Source: Chara braunii (lineage: Eukaryota > Streptophyta > Charophyceae > Charales > Characeae). From it: a stretch of 59,342 nt of DNA. The DNA lies in the NCBI GenBank assembly GCA_003427395.1, contig BFEA01000430.1, forward strand, positions 256,274 to 315,615, given 5' to 3'. The position numbers and the translations under genes are program-made. Below are positions 22,605 through 31,924 of the stretch, in pieces. The notes under the pieces were generated by a model. The model was not told the origin of the DNA. It did not search any database and was given only the letters and a program-made list of their open reading frames with translations. Positions within the stretch are counted from its first letter, which is position 1. Each line of letters begins with the position of its first letter.

Positions 22605-22998
22605 TTGTCTTCTTCTTCTTCTTCTTCATAAAAGCCGCCTTTTCGTCATCGGGGGACAGCCATATATTTTTCTCTCACCTCACATATTTTTCAACTGGCG
22701 TTCTGCCATGCCATGGAACATATCTTCGTTTCACTACCTACCTACCACTACTGCTAAGGCTATACAAGGGACCCCTGCAAGCATAGCTTTCTACATCTCT
22801 TCCGTGAAGGGAGGTTATCGGTATAGGGAGGTGTCACGGCATGTTTGCCCACTTGCCCTAGAACTGGCATCTGTTTTTGCTTAGTTCCCTCCAAAGTTCT
22901 CTCCCACAGACGGTGCTGACCGGACTCGAGCCCAGATATGTGGCATCTCAATTGCATGACGGGGTATACATGCAAGTACTACCAGTTGGGTTAAGCCC
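22605..22998 (-). mobile_element. tRNA-headed SINE, minus strand
   Basis: Read on the minus strand, a tRNA-like head at about 22998-22905 has an A-box-like AACCCAACTGGTAGTAC and a B box GGGCTCGAGTCC. Downstream is the family 3' body at 22790-22733, which in plus orientation reads 'actacctacctaccactact' followed by 'aaggctatacaagggacccc'. The same body occurs in plus orientation at 39975-40035. The 3' end runs to a (GAA)n-like tail (plus (TTC)n, 22607-22628). Its outer limits are approximate. Confidence 0.7.
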
Positions 22999-23019
22999 TC
23001 AGTTAGAGAGAAGAAAAAG

Positions 23020-23064
23020 AAATTGGACCATTTCTCCATTTATGTGTGTCATCCTTGGGCAGGG
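23020..23064 (-). pseudogene. U6 snRNA 3'-part pseudogene
   Basis: The plus strand reads AATTGGACCATTTCTCCATT followed by TATGTGTGTCATCCTTGGGC and AGGG. This is the complement of the 3' half of plant U6 snRNA with only a few mismatches, and it breaks off inside the region that base-pairs with U4/U2. It is a truncated retrocopy. Confidence 0.85.
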
Positions 23065-23110
23065 TTGATTAATTGATTGATTCACTGTCTGATTGATTGA
23101 TTGATTCAAC
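23065..23110. repeat. (GATT)n repeat
   Basis: Imperfect GATT repeats lie directly against the broken end of the U6 fragment. Confidence 0.8.
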
Positions 23111-23702
23111 CACCCAAAACCACCCAACACTCAACGCTTGCCTTCTAAGGCAAAAAGGCCCGCAGAATGTTTTTTTTTCCGTAATAGGTCCAAATTTAAT
23201 ATTTAAAAAAAAAAAAAAGAAAGGAGGGAGGAAAAGAAACAAGAAAAGAAAGACGCAGAATTTTATTTTTTTCAATTAAAAACCCACACACACTTGGGTG
23301 CCCCTTGTATTCTGCGGACGAGAGTCCAGTTAAGCATCAACACCGGCAAGCGTGGCCAACAGACGCAGATTCAACCACCCCAAAATCACCCAACACTCAA
23401 GTCTTGCCTTCTAGGGCAAAACCACAGGCAGAATATTTCCGTTATAGCGCCATCATCTTTAATCTTAAATAATACTCTTTTTATGTTCATCGGCCAAATA
23501 CACCGTTTTTTTTTGTTTTTTTTTTGGGCCGAATACAAAACCTAAACGGGCAAAAATACAAAAATTAAGAAGAAACCCAAAGAAAAATTACGACATCTAT
23601 GTGCTCGAAATATCATCAGTTTCATGGGTGTACATACTACAGCGTTTTTTTTTGTTTTTTGTTTTTTTTGTTGTTGGATAGTCGGATGGACCACGGATCA
23701 GA
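23111..23702. repeat. Duplicated A/T-rich segment
   Basis: 'ttcaaccacccaaaaccacccaacactcaa.gcttgccttct' near 23105-23150 recurs near 23371-23412 with 'aaaatcacccaacactcaag', so a ~270-bp spaced duplication is present. T and A homopolymers are frequent. No gene is seen. Confidence 0.5.
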
Positions 23703-23731
23703 GATCTTAGCCAAAACGCTGAGAAAGGTAT
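23703..23731 (-). pseudogene. U2 snRNA 5'-end fragment
   Basis: The minus strand reads ATACCTTTCTCAGCGTTTTG then GCTAAGATC. It matches the first 29 nt of plant U2 snRNA at 27 positions, then diverges before the branch-site-pairing GUAGUA. No upstream promoter element typical of plant U-snRNA genes is visible, so I call it a truncated pseudogene. Confidence 0.65.
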
Positions 23732-23910
23732 GGTGTATCATTCAGTGACAATTTCCGGCTCTCTCTTCTCTCTCTCTTCTTTTTCCTTGAACTCCTTAGG
23801 TTTCCTTACACCGCTTTGCGTCAGACAACAAAGCTGGATCCCCTCGTGGTTATCTATATCTATAACTATTATAATTATTATTAATTGAAGAAATTGCAAT
23901 TAAAAAAAAA

Positions 23911-24205
23911 GTATATGCTAGATCTTCTACTTTTTTTTATGTGTTCTTTGAAAGTGTTTTAATCCCTATGTTTATTATTATAGGGGTATGGGGTTCTAGA
24001 CAGAGAACACTACTAGCAGCATATCAGTTTTTCTTATATACTTTACTTGGATCCGTTTTCATGCTTTTAGGCTTTTTACTATTTTATTGGTTTTGTTTCA
24101 AACGGGAATCACTGATTTACTTGGATCCGTTTTCATGCTTTTAGGCTTTCTACTATTTTATTGATTTTGTTTCAAACGGGAATCACTGATTTACAAATCT
24201 TATTA
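23911..24205 (+). pseudogene. nad4: Mitochondrial nad4 fragment (NUMT)
   Basis: The translation gives LDLLLFFYVFFESVLIPMF, then GVWGSRQRTLLAAYQFFLYT and LLGSVFMLLGF. This is a conserved segment of plant mitochondrial NADH dehydrogenase subunit 4, a membrane proton-pumping subunit of complex I. A 74-bp direct duplication (24045-24118 and 24119-24192, two differences) follows, and a frameshift precedes FQTGITDLQILL. The gene ends abruptly in a 19-nt C tract. Surroundings are repeats, not mitochondrial genes, so it is most likely a nuclear insertion; a misassembled organelle read is the alternative. Confidence 0.85.
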
Positions 24206-24238
24206 CCCCCCCCCCCCCCCCCCCAAAAAAAAAAAAAA
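24206..24238. repeat. (C)19(A)14 homopolymer joint
   Basis: A long C tract changes sharply into an A tract between the nad4 fragment and the duplicated block. It resembles a join between unrelated sequences. Confidence 0.9.
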
Positions 24239-25799
24239 CTTATTAACAACAGAATTTAGCGACCGACGTCAAATATTGCTATGGATTGTTTTTTTTTCCA
24301 TCTTTTGCAGTGAAAGTACCTATGATACCAAATATAGGGTTCAGCCTCCTGATGACTCGGTGAAACTACGACGAAACAGTTTGTCACAGCCCCTCGTTTG
24401 TTGTCCTCTTCTCCCTCCCTCTCTGCCTAGGGTTTACCGGGCAGCTCCGTTATACGATATATAAACAAACGAGAACCAGTTCATTAACAAAAACGGCACC
24501 AATTCGTCTCCCGATTATTGCTTTTTTCTTTGTGCGTGTATGCGTTTGTCCTTTTCTTTTTCGTTTTGCGTCATTCTTTTCACCTTTTTTCTCGCCTTTT
24601 TCTGCATTTTTTCGATCAGTTTTTTTCCCGCCGAGCTGGGGTGGGGGATGAGGGGGGGGGCGGCGGCGGGGAATGCCGGGGCGCCGGGGCGGGGAGGGGA
24701 GAGCCATTGCTCTGTTGATGCTGAGGTAGCAGCAACATTCACGTCGCGCCTGGGCGGGGAGGGGAGGGGTGGGGATGGGCGCGGGCGCGGGGGAAAGAGG
24801 CGGCGGAAGACAGTATCGCCCGATCCGGAAGAAAAAAAAGAGAGAGAGAAAAGGACAGCGCGGTATGGCAAATGGTGCGATCGTAAGCCTTATTCTTTTT
24901 TTCTTTTATTATTTTTTGAATCACATAGGCGGGAGAAGAAGGTGGGACCTCAGTAAAGAGGATTGGATTTAACGCCTGAATATGGACCTTTTTTTGGAGA
25001 GGTGCAGAACAACGAGATCAAACTGAATTTCTGCATCTCCGCCCAAAACACATCCGGATTCAGCTTCCCTTTTTTTTCCCTTCTTTTCCATTTCTCTTTG
25101 CTAGTGGGAGCTCGTCCCGGGGCTTAAGACATCGTCATGCACGATTACGATTGTAGCGATGGTGTTGCTGTGCGGTTCTTTCCCTTTTTTTATCATTTCT
25201 ACCATAATTTATCGATTTACGCATGTCATACTTGCGCAGGGCCGATGCAAATCTTTGGTTTTTTTTTGTTTTTTTTAACAAGAAAGACTCAGCTCATTTG
25301 ATTAAGCACACCAAAAGGGAGAGGCCGGGAATCCTCAACAAACAACCCGGAGGAAAAGGAAAGAAAGGTTTGGGTGTCGGGCAGACAAATCCAGCGACAG
25401 AATTGGCCAAACCAGACCGCTCTCCTCATGTCCACGGACCCCTAATCTTCTTTCTCTGTATCTTTCCATTTTTACCGAATATGTTGGAAAAAACGAACAA
25501 AAAACAAAAAATTGTAAATTTTAACGGGTATCCTGTTCTTCCCCTGATTTTATCCCTTTTTTTTTTTTAATGCAAAACTACCTAGGCTACCAGAGTGGCC
25601 CGGGACCACTTGTCCGGGCGCAAAGGCAAAAAAAAACAGAAGAAAACAAGAAAAAAATAATTCGTTTTTTTTCTTTTTTCTTACAACTCCCCCTGTTCAG
25701 AACCTCTTGCGTACAAGGCCGCCCACGCGGATGTAGGTTGAGCGGCGGCTGCCCCCACCCCCGTGTGTCATATCGATCCACTTGCACACAGCCAAAGGG
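24229..25799 (+). other. Non-coding block, genuine copy of 14583-16153
   Basis: Continuous with its right flank, so I take this as the real locus. It contains a 'agcccctcgtttgttgtcct' segment (24385-24447) shared with 54249-54306, a GC-rich G-run zone (24636-24826) with CpG-rich character, and a U6-like segment (25441-25482). Frames of up to 149 codons through it are proline/glycine/arginine-rich or lysine-rich and look non-coding. I do not recognise the whole as a known element. Confidence 0.7.
25441..25482 (-). pseudogene. U6 snRNA central-part pseudogene
   Basis: The plus strand reads CCCTAATCTTCTTTCTCTGT then ATCTTTCCATTTTTACCGAA. It matches the complement of the U6 region containing AGAUUAGCAUGG, with a 4-nt insertion that is also present in the U6-like copy at 30951-31034. 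The shared insertion suggests both descend from the same variant. The assembly-artefact copy carries it at 15795-15836. Confidence 0.7.
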
Positions 25800-26310
25800 C
25801 AAAGAGGCAAAGAAAAGAGGAAGGGAACAGCCAAATAATACAGAACAGGGGGCAACAAAACAGATCCCAGATGACAAGTCCCACATGCAAGCACCGCCCT
25901 TGCCCACAGGCCAAACGACGGGACAAGACCAACCAGGATGTCAAAACATTCTTGTCTGCATATATATATTGTCACAAGATATCAGAGCGCAAAAGCGAAG
26001 AAAACCAAGAAAAAAATGAATTCGTTTTTTTATCTGCTTCTTTACAACTCCCCCAGTTCAGAACCTCTTGCGTACAATGCCGCCCACGTGGATGTAGGTT
26101 TAGCGGCGGCTGCCCCCACCCCCGTGTGTCATATCGACCCGCTTGCACACAGCCAAAGGGCAAAGAGGCAAAGAAAAGAGGAAGGGAGGGGGGAACAGCC
26201 AAATACAACAAAACAGGGGGCAACAAGCAATAGCACCAAAAACGGATCCTAGATGACAAGTCCCACATGCAAGCACCGCCCCTCCTTCGCAGGCCAAACG
26301 ACAGGACAAG
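25664..26310 (+). repeat. ~358-bp tandem duplication
   Basis: 25664-25930 and 26022-26310 are about 88-90% identical by eye (shared CAGAACCTCTTGCGTACAA, GGCGGCTGCCCCCACCCCCG and AGATGACAAGTCCCACATGC). The first copy belongs to the block duplicated at 14583. No coding sequence. Confidence 0.85.
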
Positions 26311-26316
26311 ACTTTA

Positions 26317-26410
26317 CATAAATATTTCATTTTTATTTTTTATTTTAAATTTGGTACAGAGTTTCGATGTGACCCCGAGGCAAACGTTGTTCAGTTTATT
26401 TTTCTGCATA
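26317..26410 (-). mobile_element. Retroelement 3'-tail fragment
   Basis: The minus strand gives AACAACGTTTGCCTC...CTGTACCAAATTT and then an A-rich end. It is homologous (roughly 75%) to 31621-31720 on the plus strand, which also ends A-rich. Two dispersed copies with A-rich 3' ends suggest a non-LTR element tail of unknown parent. Confidence 0.5.
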
Positions 26411-26934
26411 GATTTATTTTATTTTTATTTTTTGCTGGGACCTTCCCTGGACCTCGCACGGCCGCCCGGAAAAACAAGGTGACCCGGGCGGCCCGGCTGG
26501 TAGCCTAGAAAACTACACCTTTTTCTTCTCTCAAATCCTTTCTACGCCTTGCACTACCTACCTACCACTACTACTCAGACTATGGGCGTCGCTCCACTAC
26601 TCCGGCAATGCACAAAAGACAAAAATCATGGCGATGTATCTTCCCTTGTTCTAGAGGAAGATTCACTATCGTTTTGTACATTTCGAGAGTAGTGGAGCGA
26701 GACCCTATATATAGGATTTGTGGTAGGTAGGTATCATCTGAGCGCGGGGTTTAAACAAGTGGAAAATTATTTCTTCGCCTTGCACTACCTGCAAGCATAG
26801 GTGGCTCACAAACTTGCAGACATCTTCTGAGCGCGGGGTTTAAAAATAAAAAAGTGGAAACAAAAAAAAAAAAACGACGGCGATAGTAAGAGATTTCCAC
26901 GTAAGCCCTCTCATCGATTAAGTCCATTGCTCGG
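26411..26934. repeat. Dispersed 'ctacctaccac' segments
   Basis: 'actacctacctaccactact' near 26558 and its inverted form 'gtggtaggtaggta' near 26721 bracket about 150 bp. 'cgccttgcactacct' and 'gagcgcggggtttaaa' each occur twice (26736/26829). It looks like broken SINE ends. No gene. Confidence 0.5.
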
Positions 26935-26938
26935 CTTT
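26880..26938 (+). repeat. Direct repeat, copy 1
   Basis: A ~59-bp segment with GTAAGAGATTTCCACGTAAG and CCATTGCTCGGCTTTT is repeated at 27320-27378. The SINE at 26935-27190 lies between the copies. Confidence 0.85.
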
Positions 26939-27190
26939 TTTTTTTTTTTTTTTTAACTATGTTCTTCTCTCATATTCACCTCACACTACCTACCTACCAC
27001 TACTCCTAGTTGTAGGCATACGGGGAACCCCGTAGCAGCCAGAATCGTGTTCACGAGAGAACATGCGGGGGCTGCTCCCGACCTGCAGGTGGGCGATACC
27101 GGCTAGGGGACAGCCAGTAGTATCAGGGACCATGCCAGGAGGATCAATCCCTGTGCCTCCCCTCCGGTCCCCTCCCCTGCGAACACAACG
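26935..27190 (-). mobile_element. SINE 3' part, minus strand
   Basis: Reverse-complement of the family seen at 40290-40500. The shared parts are the 'ggggaccggaggggaggcac' segment, a GCCGGTATCGCCCACCTGC segment and GGCTGCTACGGGGTTCCCCG. It ends in the family tail (plus strand 'cactacctacctaccactac') and a poly(T) run that is poly(A) on the minus strand. No tRNA head is seen, so it is 5'-truncated. Confidence 0.75.
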
Positions 27191-27228
27191 TTCGGCTCCA
27201 AAAAAAAAAAAAAAAAAGGGGGCGGGCA

Positions 27229-27399
27229 TGGCTCAGTCGTCTTAAAAAAGTTGAAAATATAGACGTGAAAATCGATCTAGTGATCTTCAAAAGTGGGGAA
27301 AAAAAACAAAAACGAGGGCGATGGTAAGAGATTTCCACGTAAGCCCTCTCATCGATATGTCCATTGCTCGGCTTTTCATTTTCACAACGTTCGGCTCCC

Positions 27400-27436
<37 letters not shown>

Positions 27437-27556
27437 GGGGCGGGGGGAGGGGGAAAAAAAAAAAAAAAAAAAAAAGGGGGGGGGGATGGCTCAGTCGTCT
27501 TAAGAAGGGGGGGGGGGGAATGGAGGTGAGAATCGATCTAGTGATCTTCAACGGTT
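27229..27556 (+). repeat. ~256-bp tandem unit with homopolymers
   Basis: 'atggctcagtcgtcttaa' occurs at about 27229 and 27485, and 'aatcgatctagtgatcttca' at about 27271 and 27532. Between them are (A)n, (G)n and mixed tracts (27400-27480). The first word resembles a pol III A box, so the unit may derive from a small SINE, but no B box is seen. The A/G homopolymers are error-prone. Confidence 0.65.
27320..27378 (+). repeat. Direct repeat, copy 2
   Basis: Second copy of 26880-26938, differing at only a few positions. Confidence 0.85.
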
Positions 27557-27836
27557 TTCTCTTTTCCAAACGAACGGAGATGGCGATCGTCTTCTCTGGA
27601 ATAGAACGTACGGGCACGATCGCTGTACCTAGACAGAGCCTGGTCCAAATACATAGCTGTAATAACCATTGTATTCGGAGGAAGATGGCTAGCCGAAGAA
27701 GCAGGAAAGGGAAAGGGAAAGGGGGGGAAAAAAAAAAGGATGGCTCGGAAGACGCAGAAGCACGATCGGCGGCGGACCATAAGAGAGACAAAGGACAGCA
27801 GGAGAAGAAGAATGATCAATAGAATAAGGAGAAAAG

Positions 27837-27994
27837 GAGAGAGCGAGAGGACGACGGAGAAAGACGGAGAGAGAACCCGATATAGATGGAGAGAGCGAGA
27901 GCCCTAGAGAGCCCGAGAGAGAGAGAGAGCGTGAGAGCGAGACACAGCCCGACACAGAGAGAGAAAGAGATAGGGGAGAGAGAAAGAGATAGGG

Positions 27995-28050
<56 letters not shown>
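27837..28050. repeat. GA-rich region ending in (GA)n
   Basis: Imperfect GAGA/GAGC sequence leads into a pure (GA)n of about 55 bp (27995-28050). Confidence 0.9.
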
Positions 28051-28053
<3 letters not shown>

Positions 28054-28056
28054 CCG

Positions 28057-28370
28057 CAGGCGTTTTCGTGGTTTTCCCCCGCCTTGAGAGCAACCCTTGT
28101 AACTCGTGCTGAGATGCCCTGGACGAAGGCGTCCATATCTTCATTAGGATCGGGGAGCGGAGACAGTGGAGTTGACGAGGTGATCGCAGGCGGGGAAGAC
28201 GGCATTGCTGAAGATGGACTCCCAGTCTGCTGGGCCATAGCCATTGAAGTAACCGGCGGAACGTCGTTGTTCCAGGTCGGCCGCAATTGCAGCGAAGAGC
28301 GACGGGTAACGTGCGGCACCACCAAAGCATACAGAATTACGCCCACCCAAGTCCACACGAAACCCGCCAT
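28057..28370 (-). CDS. Weak candidate exon, unknown product
   Basis: A ~105-codon open stretch between two microsatellites starts MAGFVWTWVGVILYALVV, a hydrophobic N-terminus that could be a signal anchor. It continues with a Ser/Pro/Thr-rich part and PNEDMDAFVQGISARVTRV. It ends at GCGGTAATC, which could be a splice donor, just before the (GA)n. No domain is recognised, and an overlapping frame of similar length exists. It may be chance. Confidence 0.2.
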
Positions 28371-28377
28371 AGCCAGA

Positions 28378-28380
<3 letters not shown>

Positions 28381-28437
<57 letters not shown>

Positions 28438-28492
28438 CCCCCAATCAGCTGCTAATCACTTCCCAATCAGCTACCAATAGCTACTGGTTTAG

Positions 28493-28552
<60 letters not shown>

Positions 28553-28598
28553 AGCTGCTAATCCCTTCCCAATCAGCTGCCAATAGCTACTGGCTTAG

Positions 28599-28640
<42 letters not shown>
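28381..28640. repeat. Higher-order (CT)n repeat
   Basis: (CT)n tracts at 28381-28434, 28493-28546 and 28602-28637 are separated by two ~58-bp spacers, 'atcagctgctaatc.cttccc' then 'atagctactgg.ttagacc', about 90% identical. The unit of spacer plus CT repeats with a ~110-bp period. Confidence 0.9.
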
Positions 28641-28641
<1 letters not shown>

Positions 28642-29170
28642 TGTGCGTCTTTTGTCCGTGCCACGTGGCCACCGTGCGAGGCCAGAATTCTGGCTCTATA
28701 AGCGCCGTGCTTACGGGTCTTCCACTTTGCCAGCGTCCTCAATGAGGGCCAGATCCCACTAGCCCCTATTGTTCATTTCTGACCGTTGATCTACGTAATC
28801 GAGGGTGAAAAATGAATAATCCAGGGTATTGGAATCTGACTCTAAGTATGAACGCTACCGACATGACCACGCACGTGGCCGGAATTGCGGCTTTACGATT
28901 CCTTTCGGCCATCCACTGTCCTCACTATACACCTACCGGCATTCTCCTGATGATACCTACGGGCACTGTCCTCACTGATATACCGCGAGGACGCGGACCC
29001 GCGGCCCGTAGTGCCACCGGGAATCCGGTAGGAGTGAAGGCATGTGGGACGGAGCCGTACAGACCCAAGTTCGAATCCAGAAACGTGTAGACGAGCAGGA
29101 TAAAATGAGTGTGCAATATTGCACTACTCTTGAATCTTGAAAGCTCAAGAGTTCGTCACCGCTGCACTAA
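28641..29170. other. Unassigned sequence upstream of TIR elements
   Basis: No gene recognised. 'ggctctataagcgc' near 28692 could be a TATA box but leads to no convincing open frame. A B-box-like GTTCGAATCC near 29069 lacks a matching A box. 'cttgaatcttgaaagctcaagag' near 29131 is a small hairpin like words inside the 30294 element. Confidence 0.4.
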
Positions 29171-29946
29171 GGGCCTCGCCACACCAATGTCGAAACATCA
29201 CGAAATTCGACATATGTCAGGAGATTTTGGACATTTCCTCTTTAGACAGAAAACACCTCTCCGCCACACAGCATACCGAAGTGAAGAACTCACAAGTCCT
29301 GTGCACAAAAGAGAAACTGGGGTGAAGATAGGACAAGCGTTGGTGCGTTCTCTTTTTCTGACATTTGGGCAAGAATTCGACATCCCATCCGAGGACTGTT
29401 GAAAATATGCGAGTTGCAGGCTGGGAAACGAGCCCTTCTCGACAGGAGGTGTCAAAACCCTTCCCTGACAGCTCCTGAATTTTTTTGCATTTTGGATTTC
29501 GTGTGGCGAGGAGAAAATGTCGAAAATGCAGTTTTCGACATTGGTGTGGCGAGGCCCTACACCAATGTCGAAACATCACGAAATTCGACATATGTCAGGA
29601 GATTTTCGACATTCCCTCTTTTGACAGAAAACCCCTCTTCTGCACACCGCATGTCCAAGTGAAGAACTCACGAGTCGTATGCACAAAAGAGACAAACTGG
29701 GGTGAAGATAGGACAAGCGTTGGTGCGTTCTCTTTTTCGACATTCGGGCAAGAATTCGACATGCCATCAGAGGACTGTTGAAAATGTCCAAGTTGCAGGC
29801 TGGGAAATGAGCCCGTCTCGAGAGGAGGTGTCAAAACCCTTTCCCTGACAGCTCCTGAATTTTTTTTGCATCTCGGATTTCTATATGCTGTGTGGAGAGG
29901 AGAAAATGTCGAAAAATCAGTTTTCGACATTGGTGTGGCGAGGCCC
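29171..29946. mobile_element. Dimeric TIR element, PIF/Harbinger-like MITE
   Basis: Begins GGGCCTCGCCACACCAATGT and ends with the inverse ACATTGGTGTGGCGAGGCCC. TAA lies immediately outside both ends, a 3-bp target duplication of the kind made by PIF/Harbinger transposases. An internal right end at 29541-29557 and a second left end starting 29559 divide it into two ~385-bp copies about 85-90% identical. The TGTCGAAA/TTTCGACA word recurs near the ends. No transposase is encoded. Confidence 0.8.
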
Positions 29947-30293
29947 TAACTCTTGATGCTGCGTCCTGGATTTCTATTCAAGAGCTGTCAGATTCACTCT
30001 CGAAAATGTTTTCGAGAGTGAGTCATCGCTGCACTAACTGTGGAAAACTGCTCTTGGTCCGGGGCTTAAGAGGCGTCAGAAGACTCAGAAATGGCCCATC
30101 GGACGAGGTCTTGAAGTTTCCACGGTTCCCGCCTGCAGGAGCGTTCTTTTCAAACGAGGCCGACGGGTCCCTTCATGCGGTTTGGAAATTCGAGAGTTGG
30201 CCTCCGGTCTCGGTGGACAAATCGTCGCTGCCCTGTCGTGTAGTGTATGTCCAACAGTGGAGAATGCTCATGAGAGTCGAGAGTCCGGAGTAA
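29947..30293. other. Spacer between TIR elements
   Basis: Contains short hairpins made from CTCGAAAA/TTTTCGAG and CAAGAG words (29995-30022). A frame of ~130 codons here has no recognisable domain. Confidence 0.4.
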
Positions 30294-30701
30294 GGGCTTC
30301 GCCACAGCACTCTTGAAAACTCTTTTTCAAGAGTTGCTGCATCGCCACACAGCCTCTTGACACTTCGGGCAGTCAAGAGTTGTCAGAGTGGCTCTTGAAA
30401 CCCTTTCAAGAGCAGCTCTCGAAAGATTGAAAACCTCAGCCTGCAACTCGTGCGATTTCAAGCGTCCTTGCCCGAACCCTTGAGGGAGTATTGATTTTCA
30501 AGAGTTGTTAGGGCGTTATCCTGACGCCATGAGAAAAAAACAAAGCTGTATGACCGTCGTTTTTCATCCTGTGTCCACCGGCATGGCCCTTTCGAGAGTG
30601 TTGTGTGGCGAGGGGCCGAAAACTGTTGAAAACCCTACTCTTGAGAAAGTCTGACAGCTCCTGACATATTTCCCCATTTCAAGAGTGGTGTGGCAAGGCC
30701 C
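30294..30701. mobile_element. Related TIR element with TAA duplication
   Basis: Begins GGGCTTCGCCACAGCACTCT and ends AAGAGTGGTGTGGCAAGGCCC, with TAA on both outer sides. CTCTTGAAA/TTTCAAGAG words are repeated throughout, in the place that TGTCGAAA words hold in the 29171 element. About 408 bp, no coding sequence. A further 'tagtgcagcgaggccca' near 30789 suggests another broken end. Confidence 0.8.
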
Positions 30702-30950
30702 TAAGTGCAGCGACGACAGCACTTGATGCCAATCCAGGAGTCTGACAGCGCTAGACAAACTCTTGAAAATTTTCATGTGTCCAGCGTAGTGCAGCGAGGC
30801 CCATTTAGGGCCGGCCAGGTTAGTTATGATACCTTACAGCAGGTAAAGTGACACAGCTAAATTGGTCACCCGCCTCCTCCCGATCCGGGAGGGAGAGCAT
30901 CTGTTGCCTGCCTAACTACTCTACAATAGGCTTTTTTTTTTGGGGGGGGG

Positions 30951-31034
30951 GACAATTTCACGATTTATTTGTGTCATCCATGGGCAGGGAGGGGCCATGC
31001 TAATCTTCTTTCTCTGTCTTTTCGCATTTTGTCT
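30951..31034 (-). pseudogene. U6 snRNA pseudogene
   Basis: The plus strand reads CACGATTTATTTGTGTCATC ... GGGGCCATGCTAATCTTC and on to 'ctctgtcttttcgcattttg'. It is the complement of about 80 nt of U6, covering the catalytic AGCAUGG region, with scattered changes, an 'agg' insertion and the same 4-nt insertion as 25441-25482. A G/T homopolymer precedes it. Confidence 0.85.
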
Positions 31035-31428
31035 CTACACAAGCAATCCGAACAGCCTTTGCTCCCTCCATGGTCTCTCCACAAGGAGCAGTCCGAACAG
31101 CCTTTGCTCCCTCCCTCATCTTTCCACAACATCCGCCTACCATCATCTCTCCTCTCTCATGCCATAGCGATGAGAATGCACTGCACTGCAATCCCGCTGT
31201 CTACTCACTGCACGACCGTCGCACCATCGACCGCGCAGTGATCACATGGCGAAAATGTGTCTCACCGCGATGGCAATGCCGTCTGACGCCATAACAGCGA
31301 GTGGTCGTGAGAACACATTGCAATCTCGCCTTCCTCCTTTCCACCTCTTGGATAGGAGCCCGTCCTCCCTCATCTTTCCACTGCCTTCGCTCCCTCCCCT
31401 CGACGAGCAGCTCAGCACCCCCCTCCTC
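31035..31428. repeat. Short direct repeat, otherwise unassigned
   Basis: 'tccgaacagcctttgctccc' occurs twice, at about 31048 and 31092. No gene seen. Confidence 0.5.
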
Positions 31429-31510
31429 CCGGGGCCAAATCTTACTAGCAGCGTTGTCTCCTCAACGCCCGAATCTGGAGGTGTTTATGGAGATGTGCGG
31501 TCGAAGAAGC
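31429..31510 (+). mobile_element. Fragment related to fold-back 39438-39592
   Basis: Shares GGGGCCAAATCTTACTAGCA-type start and CTCAACGCC.GAATCT with the left arm of the element at 39438. Only one arm is clear. Confidence 0.5.
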
Positions 31511-31620
31511 TCTGCACTGTTTATGCACATTTCCTCAAACGCATCCGGCTTTTCCTCAAACATGTCCCGAATCTGGACAAGTTTTCAAAAAACTCCACAA
31601 AAAAACTATGGTATGGAGAC

Positions 31621-31720
31621 AAATACACTAAACAATATTTGTCTGGGCACTACATCCAAATTCTTTACCAAATTTGAATTAAAAATCCAATACAGAAAAT
31701 AAACACTATGATAAAAATAA
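31621..31720 (+). mobile_element. Retroelement 3'-tail fragment
   Basis: Plus-strand relative of 26317-26410, with TTTACCAAATTTGAATTAAA and an A-rich end. Confidence 0.5.
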
Positions 31721-31924
31721 GAAAAAATAAAAAGAGAATTAAAATGAGTGAGTGTGCTAGCACCTTTTCGACACCACCATCTTTGCCGATTTTTAATTAT
31801 TTTTTCGCATTGACAAATGCCCTGATAATTTACAGATATGTAGTTTACATAATCAGAGACAAGCAAGTGGCGAAATGGATGTGAGAGAAGAAGGAGGTCA
31901 GGGTGATGTTAAAGAGGAGATGAC

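Noticed and set aside
29030-29085. tRNA-like sequence with GTTCGAATCC
   Set aside because: No A box at the right distance and no clover-leaf.
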